Assembly: GCA_007922225.1 (NCBI GenBank)
Contig: ML680053.1
Coordinates: forward strand, 14,639,877 to 14,703,876
Direction: 5' to 3'
DNA from: Emydura subglobosa
Lineage: Eukaryota > Chordata > Testudines > Chelidae
Length of the DNA: 64,000 nucleotides
In this document: positions 1 to 11,730 of the stretch, one piece after another
How positions within the stretch are numbered: the stretch's first letter is position 1
Layout: each line of letters begins with the position of its first letter
Notes under the pieces: generated by a model
What the model saw: the letters and a program-made list of their open reading frames with translations, nothing else
Database searches by the model: none
Told to the model about the DNA's origin: nothing
Position numbers and translations under genes: made by a program

Positions 1-1130
1 TTCTCCATTGCCTTTAGCTTGTATTCTGTAAAACTGACCTATAAAGTCACCTATTAACAGACGGGGCACTGATTTACCTCTAGCCACATCTTATGGGGGA
101 GGAGTGAGCGGGCAGGGAAAGAATAAAAATAAATTCCTTTCTTTATGTAATAACAAAAAGCAATAATTACAAATACGTAGTATTACACGAAGGCCATAAC
201 TTGTCTTTGCCAGTGTTAAGAATGCACTTGAATTGTATTATGGGAATGAGATTGGAACCCTCAGTACTGTAATTATTCTTCTGTCATATGAATACCTGAA
301 TTGCTACTATTTAACAATTTTATGAGCCCATACTACTGCTTTTCAGGAAATGACAAATGCATTTGGGAAATGGAAGCAGTTCTCTTTAAAGCACTGTATC
401 GGAAAGATTGTCTTGTAAATTTTACCTGTTGCAAGCAGGCTGGTTTGTAAAAGATGTATGTTTTGGTGTTTAAAAAGAAGTTTATAAAAATAATGTATAT
501 AATGGTTTCAAATTACCAAGCTTTTGTAGATATTTGATGCCAATCAGGTCGCTTTAAATTTTTGTTTGATATAATTATAAGAGAGTCATCCAAGCTGGTT
601 TAAACTTTTAAGGTAATGGCAAAAAACAAAACACAAAAAGTTTTAGCTTTGAAAAATGGTAGTTTTTAATCATTTCAAATGTACTGTAACTTTCCTTTTG
701 GTTCAGCTCTTTTCATTTAACTTTTTCTGTTTTTAAGAAGCTGTTTTTTATTGACTTTTTTTAAATCAATGTGTTTTGCACAAAGACTAGAGACATGATT
801 TTTATGCCATGTCAAGTAGGTATTAAGATACATCATTTCTTCATTGACAAAAAAAACAAACTTATGCAAAGGAGAAGGTAATCACTTCGAGTGGATCTCA
901 ACGCTCATCTGAAGATTAATTGTTTCTTCATAATTGCTGTTGGCAGTATTGTCTTGTGTTCTTTTGCTATAAAAAAGAAAAAAGTGTACAGGTTTGTAAC
1001 TGCCAAAATTTGCTAAAGTTGATGGTTAAAACAAGTTTAAGTAAAAAAAAACCAAAAAACCCCCTACTTGTGTTTATTATTTATTGATGTTTTCCATTAG
1101 GACACATTTTCAAAAGAGGGAATCAGATGA
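1..1130. other. AT-rich stretch without recognised repeats
   Basis: No transposon, long reading frame or RNA gene was recognised. The stretch is AT-rich, with A and T runs and a double AATAAA-like motif near 121-133. It could be part of a long 3' UTR or intron, or ordinary intergenic DNA. The sequence alone does not decide, and no gene could be named. Confidence 0.35.
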
Positions 1131-1261
1131 GGCACATAAATTCTAGGTCTAGTCTAGGGAAAATTCACATTGCAATATATAGTTTTCCCTATTGTATGTT
1201 GTAATCCAGAAAGCACTGCACTTTTCAAATTCTTCAAATCTGCCTCTTTGTTGTAGCACAG

Positions 1262-1345
1262 TAGCAGACTGAGAACCCATTGTGCTAGGCACTGTGTACA
1301 CAATTACTAAAAAAAAAAAAAAAATAGTTTCTGCCCCAAAGATCG
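1262..1345 (+). repeat. Fragment of a dispersed repeat with an A-run
   Basis: The words 'attgtgctaggcactgtgta' and 'ctgccccaaaga' match the core of a repeat present at about 4.45, 20.3-21.4, 29.2-30.8, 33.4 and 44.0 kb in this window. A run of about 16 A (1309-1324) interrupts it. The repeat's class is not known to me. Confidence 0.45.
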
Positions 1346-2370
1346 TTTTCTACTCAGAGTTTTGTATACAAGGGTTCACCACAGCAGAATTCAAGGGAGT
1401 CTCCCACCTACAAAATTCATTTAACTCTAGACACATTTGCGCAGATCTTCTGACCCACCTGCCCCCAATGTGCTGAGAAGAAACACCAGCTCTAAGTAAG
1501 AAGGGAAACTATTTGAGCCCTTCAAACACATTTTAATCCTGTTTACATAACACAACCATGTCATTTTAAAAAAATTATTCCCATACAAAACTGTTTGCAG
1601 AATGGATTCAGAGCACTCACAGCGCCAACTTGGACGAGAGTTGTTGTTCATAGGATAGTATCACATTAAAATCGTTTGAGACTGAGGACAGTCTTTTAAA
1701 CTTACCCACTGATCAGGATTCAGACACTATTCCTTTGCCTCCTTGAAACATGAATTTAAAGTTGCACCATGGGAAAACAAAGCATGATGCCAAGCAAAGC
1801 TTTTCTCACACTTCCAGGACCTCATTTAAACATGTTAATTTCTTTTCAGTTCACATCTCCCTTGTTCTGGGAGTAGAAGGCTGCTCTTTCACTGCTTCCC
1901 CAAACAGGTAGTGTAAACAGATGTGGATGGTCAGGAACTGGAGTACATGTGGGCGAGCTGTCTCAGGACAAGGAGTCAAAAATACAGCCACTGGAGGACC
2001 ATCTGCCTGTTTGAAGAGGTAGGGAGTGCATGATTTGTGGGGAGACTCTGGCAAACATCAGTTTCAGGCAAAACAAATTACTTTCAACCCAATTTAAAAG
2101 TGCTGATATGGAGAGTGCTTTTTAAAAATCACTCTATTCCCCTTCCATGGCAAACACTTCCTTATTCTCCCGAGTTTTCTGGCATCAGCTCCTGGTTCTT
2201 TGTTCCCATGACGCTCTCAGAATGGGGGTCTTAGGACTTGGTAACAGTTTTATTCAAAATTACTAAGGGATGTACAACAATAAAAGTATGGGCATAACTA
2301 TGAGTAATGGGATGAGGTTAAAGATCGAGCTATTGCAGTATGGAATAGTATCCCAATTACATGGTGGAAC
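1346..2370. other. No gene or clear repeat seen
   Basis: Only short unrelated reading frames occur here, on both strands. None has a recognisable motif, and no mobile element was identified. Confidence 0.4.
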
Positions 2371-2374
2371 ACCT

Positions 2375-2450
2375 CTATGACTAGACATAGAAAGGGCTGG
2401 AAACCTATAGGACTAGATGACCTAAAAGATCTTGTCTATCTTTAATTTCC
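2375..2450 (+). mobile_element. CR1 3'-end fragment
   Basis: The words 'ggactagatgacctaaaaga' match the conserved end of CR1 LINEs just before the octamer tail. The same words occur in the better preserved copy near 18,580. Only the last ~75 bases remain and the octamer tail is lost. Confidence 0.5.
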
Positions 2451-2766
2451 AGTAGGTCTGGAATGTGATTAGAATTATGATGAAGGGGGGAAAATGTTCA
2501 TGAGGGATGGGATGGCAAATGGGGCAAAACTCACTCATATGTAATGTTAAAATAAAGATGACATACTGGAGGTGGCATCACCTTGTGCCAAAAATAATTT
2601 TTCTCCCTTGTTTTGTGCCAACAAGCAGCATGTGTGGTGATAGGTTTGTGAACCTTCAGCTTGACCAACCTAATTATGGGGAAACCATCCTGAAAATATG
2701 ACCATAGTAGTGTTTCCATTGAATATAAAAATAATAAAGCATTGAAAAAAACGAATAGGTACAAAG

Positions 2767-2837
2767 GATGAAATGCTGGCCCACACTGAAGTCAGTGGGA
2801 GTTTGCTATTGAGTTCAGCGGCACTGGGTTTTCACCA
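2767..2837. repeat. Short fold-back repeat, GTGAAATCC type
   Basis: Arms resembling 'gatgaaatgctggcc' and 'ctgggttttcacc' flank a 'gaagtcagtgggagttt' core. It is one of at least four copies of a ~70-bp fold-back family in the window. The best preserved copy, at 9,261-9,331, shows TAA target duplications. Confidence 0.5.
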
Positions 2838-4094
2838 GGAAACTTTTCTTCTATAGTCACAGTGGGACGCCCAGTGTAAGACAAAAGCTCTGTTTGCAAA
2901 GCAGATGGAAACTAAAGTTTTGGTAAAAGAAGCCATCTGTGTAACAAGGCACTTCTGGCCCCCATGGCTGTAGTATCTGAGCATTCCATGGATAGAGACT
3001 AGAATCCTGTGGGTGGATCAAAAGGTAGTGAAGAGACGCCTCCGTGTCATTAAACTTAAATGAGTGTCCCAGTTTTCAAACTGAAGACTTGCCACTTCTG
3101 GTAACATCCTTTCCAGCTTCTGCCCTCCTTCTCCTCCCCTGCCCGCAGTTAAAAATAAATCACCACTGTAACTGGGACTCTCTCTGCAGAGCACGAACAG
3201 TAATTTACAAACCCCCTGCCTGCTCTCCACCAGCAGTTAGATGCTGCAAGGAAGAGAGACTTCCGAGCCCCAGTTCCTCACTCTTAAATAAGGACTACAA
3301 ACCACAGGGAGCGGAATCCATGGGCCAGTAAGGTAAGACAGAACAGTCTAACAGCAGGTGGAGGAAACAGCTTCAGTTATGACTTGTTTCTACAGTAGTT
3401 TAACTCTCTTGGTTGGTATTTTCTCTCCTGACGTGACAGGACCTTTCTCTCTCTCTCTGGCTTTCTATTTCCCTGTCTACACTTGTTTTCGCACACCTGC
3501 CAATATCAGCGTTGTCAGTTTGCCTGAGAAGTTGATAGTGGATTTTAGTTTCTAATATTTTAGGGCTGGCTTCTGCTCTTCCTTACACCAATGTAAATTA
3601 GGAGTGACTCCACTAAAAACAATGGGGGTAACTGCTGTAAAGCCAGTAGCAGGTAAGACTAGGGCCTTTGGTCCTTTGGAGAACAAATAATTCTGTTGAG
3701 CCCAAAGGCGTGCTGAATTCAGGATTTTTTCCATCTGGTCACTAGTTGTTTTAACTCATAAGTGTTGTGAGCTTGCTTTCCAGGGCCAAATGTTGCTGTA
3801 AACAGGCGTAGCAGGGAATTTGGTCCTCAGTCTCAGTGTGGTGATCAGTTACCTGGGAGCATTGTGGAATGCCTTGTGTACACATCATAAAGAAGCACAC
3901 AAAAAAGGTGCACATTCAACACTTGTTTTCCTTTGCAGGTCACCTTTCAAAATATATTTTCTTTAAAAGAACCTAGGGAATGAAATGAACAGATAACTAT
4001 TAGTACAGTGCCAAGGTTGTACAGTGTTAAGTCTCCAAAACCAGGAGCGAAGATCGCAACAGGCATGTTAACTCTGCCTCATTACACGTATACA
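2838..4094. other. Mostly unique sequence with one decayed fold-back repeat
   Basis: No gene was recognised. Around 3,569-3,655 there is a decayed fold-back motif ('accaatgtaaattaggagtg' facing 'gggggtaactgctgtaaa') of a kind common in turtle DNA. Frames of up to 95 codons here show no family motif. Confidence 0.4.
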
Positions 4095-4158
4095 GGGTGA
4101 AATCCTGGCGCCATTGAAGCAAAACTCCCAATGACTTCAGTGGGGCCAAGATTTCGAT
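4095..4158. repeat. Short fold-back repeat, GTGAAATCC type
   Basis: The arms 'gggtgaaatcctgg' and 'ccaagatttcgatcc' flank a core with 'aaaactcccaatgacttcag'. It has the same organisation as the copy at 9,261-9,331 but is more diverged. Confidence 0.55.
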
Positions 4159-4439
4159 CCTATTTTTTTTCTGTCCCTGTTTACCTGGTTAAATATGCAA
4201 TTTAATATGTTACTACTTGTGCACTGAGGTGAATACCATGAATCCTACGTCATGTGCATTTGTTATTTTATTGGCTATTCGGTGTTACTCCATAGCAGCT
4301 TTACCAATGTAAGAATTATAACAAATCTGTGATGCAGGTGAGCTATCATAGTTGAAGTACTGACTTCCGCTGTACTGGACTTCAGGGAACTTCAGCCATG
4401 CCAATTTCATTGCAGCATTGCAGTTTATTGCATTTGATT

Positions 4440-4515
4440 ATTTACTGAGCACAGTTACTGTGCTTGGTGCTGTACAGAACAGAGCAGGAGGCACAGTCAC
4501 TAGTCCATTGAGCTT
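4440..4515 (+). repeat. Dispersed repeat fragment
   Basis: The words 'gtgcttggtgctgtacagaa' match the core of the dispersed repeat best seen at 21,140-21,200. Confidence 0.45.
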
Positions 4516-4799
4516 GAAATAAAGGGCTAACGTATAGCTGTTAGAGCCAGATCTGTACTGGGGCAATGGGACTTGGTTGGAAAGTTGAAGAGCCCAAGTA
4601 TAGGGCAGAGTGCAGGGGGAATTTCCTCACTGGTAGCATTTACTGCATCTTTAAAAAGGATGCAGCTTGCTCCAATACCTAGCACCAGATATTAGGAAGT
4701 CTAGTAAGTAGATGGGGGACCATTGCTGTGCCCCACGACACCCTTAGAGGTATGCAATACTAACAGGCTCTATGCATGTTGCGATGAGGGAGCCCTACT

Positions 4800-4890
4800 T
4801 GTTCTGTTGTAGTTGCTTGCCTCTGTGGTTCAAACTGTTGAGATTTATGCTCAGGGTTCTGAATTCAATCCCCAGTCACGACCAAGATGG
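4800..4890 (+). repeat. Possible tRNA-derived SINE remnant
   Basis: The words 'tctgtggttcaaactgttga' are followed by 'ggttctgaattcaatcc', which resembles a tRNA-type pol III B box (GGTTCGAATCC with extra bases). Turtles carry abundant tRNA-derived SINEs with this arrangement. The copy is too diverged to prove this. Confidence 0.35.
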
Positions 4891-5377
4891 CATAGATGTC
4901 ACCATATAGCCACAGCTAAGTCATTTTACACATCTTCCTTGAGGAAGTTTACCTAGTCCTCCCTGTTTTCAGTTCTAAAGGACATATTTCTCATTTCTTC
5001 TGTAGAAATATCAATTGTATATTGCGCTCTACCATGAGCCTAATCCTAGTTAAGGGACCCAATCGGGGCAGAAGCATATTAATTAATTAATCACCACCTG
5101 CAACTGTGGTTTAGTCTGTGTTGGTGCAAATTAATAGACATGAAATCACAGAAATGTGAACAGTGTTGTTCTTAATGCAAAGAACAAATGCCCAGATTCA
5201 GTCCAGTACTTAATTAAGCATGTGCCTAATTTCAATCACACAAGTAGCCCCATGGACCAGCCCCTTGTCTAGGACAAGGAATTTTGGCTCCTAACATTGC
5301 ACATGGGCACCTACTGGGGTTTATGAAAGCACTTCAGTGAGTTACGCTAACTCCTGTTGAAATCACATCCCACTAGA

Positions 5378-5454
5378 GCCCAGATCTTCAAAGGTATTTA
5401 GACTCCTACCTTCCATTCATTTCAAAACTCCAAAGTACCTTTGTGGATCTGGGC
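5378..5454. repeat. Fold-back repeat with GGCC-type ends
   Basis: The left arm 'gcccagatcttcaaaggta' and right arm 'gtacctttgtggatctgggc' are close inverted copies around a short AT-rich spacer. This looks like a short non-autonomous DNA element. Related diverged material lies at 5,188-5,255, where 'aattaagcatgtgcctaatt' occurs. Confidence 0.55.
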
Positions 5455-5623
5455 CTACGTGTCCATTGCAACTTTAGACACCTAAGCATCTTTCTAAATC
5501 TGGCCCCTTCAGTGGGAGTTCGCACCTACTACAACTCCTTGACACTTGAGCCTGGAAGTCGGTGTACGTTTTGACATGGTTCCAATGGCAGCAGAGTTCT
5601 TAGAGACCAAAAATATGAAAGCG

Positions 5624-5647
5624 CCCCCCCCGGGCCCCCCCCCCCCC
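5624..5647. repeat. Poly-C tract
   Basis: Eight C, then GGG, then thirteen C form a simple low-complexity tract. Such runs are prone to sequencing and assembly error. Confidence 0.85.
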
Positions 5648-6121
5648 AGATAATAACAAGTCTTAATTCAGCGTTAATTTGGATTAGAAAATCAGAAACC
5701 CTCCCAGAGGTGCGGGTGCCGTTCTCATCTCAATGGATCTTTCAGTGTTTCCATCATCACATCTTTTTTTTCTTGTAATTCTCTTCTAACTCCTTTATAA
5801 ATTAGATCCAGCCCCTAGACATGTTCATTATGAAAGCTCTACAGTCTGATACTATAGGCTTAGGGCCAACTTTGCATTAAAGCACACAGCTTGGACCAAC
5901 CCAGCTCAGTCCTCGCAGTGCACGCACCGCCTTGCTGATGCAACAAGAGCTGTCCCCTTTGACTCCCCTCAGCAGTCCTTCAATCCTTAAAGGGACAGGG
6001 TATGGGTAACTAACCCTGCCCTTTCGCGTGCTACTCCTGCTTCTCCATGGAGCAGCATACCCCCTTCCCTGTTCACCAGACCGCCTGCTCGGGTTCTTAG
6101 GTAGGGCGATGGGAGCCTTTG

Positions 6122-6365
6122 GCTATGTCTACACTGATGGTGTCAAAGTTGCTGCCATCAGATCGACTTATCTGGATCAACTGAGTGGTCAGTGAAGACC
6201 CACTCAGTCGATCCAGAAGTCGACGTACTAAAACCACCCCCACAGGCGGCGCAATGCAGTGGAGATGGCACGCAGAAGAGAAGCACAGAAGTTGATGGGA
6301 GTTACGCAAGTTCTTTGCGTAACTTCCGTCAACTGCCGCCGAATCCCGGAGGTACGTGTAGACCA
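6122..6365. mobile_element. Non-autonomous hAT-type element, perfect 8-bp TSD
   Basis: The element starts GCTATGTCTACAC and ends GTGTAGACCA, giving short inverted termini. It is flanked on both sides by AGCCTTTG (6,114-6,121 and 6,366-6,373), a perfect 8-bp duplication as expected for hAT transposition. It has no coding capacity: the frames of 65-89 codons are incidental. The interior contains an inverted pair around 6,297-6,335 ('ggagttacgcaagtt' facing 'gcgtaacttccgtc'). A second, diverged copy is at 10,532-10,830. Confidence 0.8.
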
Positions 6366-6373
6366 AGCCTTTG

Positions 6374-7542
6374 TCTCACTCCTGCAGCCAAAGTTGCCAT
6401 CTGAGGAAAGATGGTGGTTTTACTCCCACGTGTACAGCCACACAGGGGCTGTACAATACTGACAACGTAGCCCTTTGTCAGCAGCACCCTCTGTTCAGCA
6501 GGGCATGTTCCTTTCAGCCAGGAACCCAGCCTTTCCTCGGATGCCATTCAGAGAATGAGGGGAGCTAGCGCTGCGGAGTATAGACAGGAATGAGGTATTT
6601 TTAGGCATGACTTAGGGGTCTGTTGAGCACCAAATTATTTTATCTCAAAATTACTAAAAATTGTAGGCTGGTGAAGACAAGGTCTGGCGGTCAATTGCTA
6701 ATAAATGAGTGTCATTCTTTAAGCTTCAGGGTTGTGATCCCACTATTTGTCACGTGGGCCCTTTTCACGCAATAAGGGGTCTGAGGACTCAGACAAGCAA
6801 AGGCCTCAGTTATTATTAACCAGCTATTTATTCGGCAGAGAAAACAACAACAAGCTACATGCCTCTCGGGAACCAAGTCAGCTCCGGGAGAACTGTGCCT
6901 GTCCTCTATCTGGGGAAGAGATTCTAACCTTTGCCCCTTCCAGGAGAGGGACCTGTGACTTCTGGGGACAGTCTTCTGTAGGCTTATGAGGTCACTGAAG
7001 TTGGCAGCTTGGGGCTTTGCTTTGTTTCAGTTCTCTATCGTTGCCTCGTCCTTCCCCCTGTTGTTTGGTTTTTTTCAGCTCAGGACCTGACTCAATGCAC
7101 TTTGAGGTTACTCAGCGACACTGCCCCAATGTAAATAGAACTAATAATGATTCAGACACCAGGCCGGACTGTCCTAATACCATGATTCAGGGTTGTGTAG
7201 TAAATGAGGCTGTTTGTAGGATCTCTGCCTCAGTTGCTTTAGAAGTCGGAAGAGAAGAAAGCAAGAGGCCGCAAGAAGAAAAAGGCGCATGAATGCCACA
7301 GAGGAGAACTCTGTGCTACAGTGACTGTCTTCCCTTATTTTGCACAGCAAGTCACTTAAATCAAAATCTTGGCAGGCGCCCACTAACTGTCTTCCTCATT
7401 TTCAGGGTGCCCAGTTGGAGACATCTGGGGCCTGAGGTGCAAAAGTGCTGAATACTCACAAGTGTAGCTGAAGTCAATGGAAGCTGTGCAAGCACAGCAT
7501 TGCTGGCAGCAAGGTTATCTGGTCTGAAGGCATAAACCCAGT
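6374..7542. other. No gene or clear repeat seen
   Basis: Reading frames of 65-91 codons overlap on both strands without motifs. The words 'gctgaagtcaatggaagctg' near 7,466 hint at a decayed fold-back repeat. Confidence 0.4.
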
Positions 7543-7680
7543 ATTGGGAGTCAGGAAAGCCTTAGATCTAATCTTGGCTCTGCCAGTGATTCACTGTGTG
7601 TGGTTACAGTGAATTCTTGTTCTCTCAGTTTCCTCATCTTTAAATGAAGATAAAAATGCCATCTTATGTTGCAGTGTAAA
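7543..7680 (+). repeat. MIR-type SINE remnant
   Basis: The order of words 'ttgggagtcaggaa', 'ggctctgccagtgattc', 'ctctcagtttcctcatcttt' and 'aatgaagataaaaatgcc' follows the first half of MIR/CORE-SINE copies, which are found across amniotes. Confidence 0.6.
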
Positions 7681-8301
7681 CGAATGCCTTGTTTGTGAGA
7701 CACTCAGACACCACAGTAATAAGTGTCCTGGAAAAGGTCATGAGGAAATGATTAAGTATGTATACACGGCAGGCCTTGGAATGTGTGCAGCAAATAAGGT
7801 AGGAGCCACTAATTAAATGATGAAGATAAAGTACTGAACAGCTGCCTCTTTCCTGTGCACTGAATGAGTTAAAAACGGTATGTGATCATGTAATGAAAGA
7901 CTGTGGGAGCGGAGGTGAATCAAAACAAGACAATCAAAATTCTGCTTTTCCTAACTTTTGAGTGTTTGACTTTGCAACCTAAAAAACATTCTTTTCAGCA
8001 TTAGTTTGGTTTGATTTTGTTTAACATAATACCAGATAGAACAGAGGTCCTTAAACTGTGGACTGTATAGCACTTGTTGGTAGGTAATGCTGTGTCTGCT
8101 GGTCATATGGCACTGGCCTCCTCCTCCTTGTCTCCATCTGCTAAATTTCATTAAAAGAAACTTAAAATTCATGACATAATTTCCTGGTCTTACTTTTCCA
8201 AGTCAACATTTGCTGTGGTTGCCACTGTCATGTAGCAGTTGGGGTATTGTGTGATCACAAACGAGAGGGGAGGTAGTATGGACCTATTAAGACGTGGTCC
8301 A
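7681..8301. other. No gene seen; possible hAT remnant
   Basis: Around 8,043 the words 'cagaggtccttaaactgtgg' resemble the terminus of hAT (Charlie-like) elements, but no partner terminus was found. The rest is unassigned. Confidence 0.3.
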
Positions 8302-8780
8302 TGTTGCAGGGTCGGTTGAAGAGAGAGAGAGATTGAGCCAGGTGGAGTGATAAGGAGCGTTTATTCGGTTACAGCTTCTAGTCCACTTGTTCCCCTTTGT
8401 CATGCACGTCCAACAAAGTGAGCCCGAGTTCACTATTTTACAACTTTTTATCTAAAATAATATGTAAATACACACCCTTCTACAATGCCCCATAAAACCC
8501 ATATTTGGTGATATAAATGGTTATAAAAAGAATAATAATGGCTAGGGGAGGCATGTAATTATACCCGCCCCTGTTTGTTATTTCCCATGAAACTTGCGTA
8601 GCATATACATTTATCGTGGAATGACCATGAAGCACCTTAACAAACTAGCAACAAGGGAAGAGCTAAGGGGAGAGATCCCGAGCCTTCCCTAACAGACATG
8701 CTGCCTGGAAAAGAAGAGATAATAGCCTTTTACCACATTTTTGTCCATGTCGTGAGGGGAGGAATGAAAGGGAGCACATA
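8302..8780 (-). mobile_element. LTR-like segment of a retroelement, minus strand
   Basis: Read on the minus strand, the sequence has 'ccgaataaacgctcc' (a polyadenylation signal), then a CT-rich stretch, and closes with 'accgaccctgcaaca'. That is the usual layout of the R-U5 end of an endogenous retroviral LTR. The outer end and a target duplication could not be fixed, so the right limit is a guess. No coding region is attached. Confidence 0.4.
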
Positions 8781-9065
8781 GCCAACTCATATTACCCCCT
8801 TGTTACCATGGTACCTATCGGATAGGTTTGCCCTGTTCTGGACACTGCTAGAAAGTTGCTCTGATATGTTTCCTCCTTCCATAACTTCAAGGCTAGAAAG
8901 TTGCTGTGGTTTGCACATGATTATTGCTTGTGTAGCATATGGCCTTTTTAGCCCAAGCCAGGGGTCCCGCGGAGGACAATTGTGTCCAAAGCCTGGGCCC
9001 AACTCCCAGCCCCCAGGAATGTGGCCCAACGCTGACATCCTTTGTCCCCGCGCCCACAGTCCACA

Positions 9066-9396
9066 ATCTAATCATGTCTACACTTGGGAAAAAAGGTGTG
9101 ATTTTTATAACCAGGTAGCTAACACAGAAAAGTAGTGTTGACAGGGCAAGCTGTAGTTCTACCTCAATGTAATTGGTCAAGATAAATCCTAGACTTCCCC
9201 TTAAAGTTTACCTTAACAGCTACAATGAAGTAAAACTACAATTTACCACATCTATACTAAGCGTGAAATCCTAGGCCACTGCAGTCAACAGGAGTTTTGC
9301 CATTGACTTCAATCAGGCCAGGATTTCACCCTAAGATTTAAAATAGGCCAGTTGTTACGGAGGTATCTATTTTTCCTAGTGTAGACATGTCCTATG
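9066..9396. mobile_element. Non-autonomous GTCTACAC-type element, interrupted
   Basis: The termini 'catgtctacacttggg' and 'ctagtgtagacatgtcc' are inverted. The element has no coding capacity and is split by a 71-bp fold-back element at 9,261-9,331. Confidence 0.6.
9261..9331. mobile_element. 71-bp fold-back element flanked by TAA, PIF/Harbinger-like
   Basis: The element starts GCGTGAAATCCTAGGCC and ends GGCCAGGATTTCACCC, so nearly all of it folds back on itself. TAA lies on both sides (9,258-9,260 and 9,332-9,334), the 3-bp duplication typical of PIF/Harbinger transposons. Sister copies lie at 2,767, 4,095 and 59,901. The superfamily is inferred from the duplication only. Confidence 0.6.
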
Positions 9397-10531
9397 CAAA
9401 TGCTTGAGAACCTCTGATGTAAATTATTTGGTTCCATTCTGTGTCTGGAGATGGTGTATCTAATCATTTGCACTGAAAAGACATGTTCATGATAAACAAA
9501 CCTAGTCTTTAGCATATGAGGCAATGTGCAACATTTGAGGGGAGCAATAGCAGATACAATTTCTAAACATTGATACATAAGAACAGGAGGGTTCCATGTT
9601 TAAGTCAAATACTCTGGACAAAACTTTTACAGCCTAACATAATTCTGAACTGGCAACCTTTTGTATTCTTATGCATTTAGGGGTTGATTTCCATAAATCT
9701 CCACTTGCAGTCAAATTGAATGGCTCTTTTGTATATTTGTTCTGGATTTTAAAAAAAGAAATCTTGGTTTGGACACATTTTATGTTAATGATATATTTAT
9801 ACATAATTTATAAAGGGTTAACATATGATGAATAGCTATTTTAATAAACAATAATAAATTGTTATATAGCCTAACAGATCTACAGGTTGCTTATAACTAT
9901 TTATAACACCTTCTACTGATGTGTTTACAACAATCTACATGGAATCCTACATTAAACAGAGGGTAAACTAAAGGCTATAGAACTGTACAAGGTTAATCAA
10001 TGGATCCTATAGGTTACAACATTATCTGTTGTGATCAGCATGCAGGCATTGATATGATCAAGAGGAGAGAAATATTCTCATTTATTTCCTCCTGACAACT
10101 GCCTTTCCACCTACAACACACATAGTAAAGGCAAGACCTTATAGCTCTGTATTTAGAGAAAAACCAGAGGGCATTTTGAAAAACAACCATTGATATCTTT
10201 TATGACAAGCTGATAGGTTCTGCAAGCGATTTATCTAGCAACAGCTGTACTCAGTCATCCGTCCCACTGCCCGTTGTTGTAATTGTTTCAGGGATGAACA
10301 GCTTTTGGTCACTCAAAATTTCACTGTTAAAACACATGACTCTAAAAAGCATGTACAATCTGTCATTGGATTTCACCTGCAGATCCCACTGTGTTTATCA
10401 TGGAATGGAGTCACGGTCAGTAGTTTAACTGCAGCAGACAACAGGGGAATTAAAAGTATATGTCGCTTTAACAGACTGTAGGTCAAAGCCTGAGAGATGC
10501 TGAGCAGCCACAACTCTCACTGGAGTGTCAG
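9397..10531. other. AT-rich unassigned stretch
   Basis: No gene was recognised. At 9,780-9,960 an AT-rich block with repeated 'ataaagggttaac' and 'tataactatttata' words may be a decayed repeat, but its class could not be assigned. Confidence 0.35.
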
Positions 10532-10830
10532 AGGGTATATCTTCACTGATGGCAGCACATTCGCCACCGTCATATCGATCTATCTGGGTCGATTGAGCTA
10601 TCAGTGAAGACCTGCTCAGTCGATCTGGAAGTCGACACATTAAAACCACCCCCTCAAGTGACATAGCGCTGCATCGATGGGAATGCATTTCCCGTCAGCC
10701 CAGCCCAGTGAAGACGCCACGTAGAAGGGGAGTTGTGAAGTCGGCGGGAGTTACGCAAGCTACTCTGCGTAACTTGCATAACTCCCGTCGACTGCCGCCA
10801 AATTTCCAGGTAAGTGTAGACCTGGCCAGC
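10532..10830. mobile_element. Non-autonomous hAT-type element, second copy
   Basis: It is colinear with the element at 6,122-6,365. Shared words include 'cagtgaagacc' followed by 'cagtcgatctggaagtcgac', then 'aaaaccaccccc', then 'ggagttacgcaag' and 'gtgtagacc'. The internal inverted pair around 'gcgtaacttgcataactccc' is present. The target duplication is not visible. Confidence 0.65.
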
Positions 10831-10959
10831 TGCACAGGATTTCGCCCACTGACTTCAGCGGGAGTTACAGGTGCTCAGGATTGCTGACCTGTGGATAGGA
10901 CTTTTCGAAGGTCTGTAGTTTGCTTACAGGCTAAATTCCCAAATTGTTCTGGCAGTCAG

Positions 10960-11610
10960 ACTAAGAAGGCAGTGGTGTACGGAGGGTCTCCAGCGCTGGG
11001 GGACAAGCCTACATCTGTGCCTCCCCCTCGTGTAGGGCAGGAGGGATCTCGGCACCGTCCCCAGCTGCCCTGGGGACGGGGGTCTGTATCTGTGGGGGGA
11101 GAGGGTGGTACGGGGGGGTCAGAAATGCAGGCTTGGCTCTGCTGCTCTTCCTCCCCACACTTACCTGGTGAGCAGCGCCTGCTTCTCCCACTTCAGCCTC
11201 ACAGCCCGGCGCCGACTCAGATGGAGGACAGCCTCACCCCCCCGGTCTGTGGGGAGCGCCAAGTCGGCCCTTCACGATGGGCAGAGGGTGAGGGACGCAG
11301 GAGGCTGAGGGGTGGCTACTCTCGTTTCCGCTTCTGTGCCCCCACCAAGCATGTCGTGAAGGACCTGCCTGCCTCCCCACCCCAAGCCGGGGGGTGAGGC
11401 TGCCCCATTTGAGCTGGCACCAGGCTGGAGCAGCAGGCAAGTGTGCTCTGGGCCAACCCTTCACAGAAGATGGAGGCACAGGAGCCTCTGCGCTGCTCAG
11501 TCTTCTGTGCCCCCCACCCCCTGTGCATCATGAAGGGCTGGCCCAGTGCCGTCCCCCTCACCGCCCGCAGACTGGCCCCCAGGATCCTGGTCCCCCCCAG
11601 TCCTTCCTTG
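10960..11610. repeat. GC-rich block with internal inverted words
   Basis: This block is strikingly GC-rich compared with its surroundings. It contains forward and inverted copies of a 'cccttcacgatggg' / 'catcatgaagggctgg' type word (near 11,268, 11,352, 11,458 and 11,526). The 168-codon plus-strand frame at 10,891-11,397 and several others are open because stop codons are scarce in such sequence, and they show no domain. It may be the inside of a non-autonomous transposon. Confidence 0.4.
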
Positions 11611-11730
11611 GTAAGCCACTGTAAGAAGGGGAAAATAGCTGAAAATTACCAAAAAAAAAAGATCTGACAACCTTTACAAGAATTGTTAAACAAACATCAT
11701 GATTTTTAGAAGTACTAAAAATTGCAATAG

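Noticed and set aside
10891..11397. 168-codon plus-strand frame as a gene
   Set aside because: It lies in a GC-rich low-complexity block where overlapping frames are open on both strands. There is no domain and the composition is Pro/Gly/Arg-biased.
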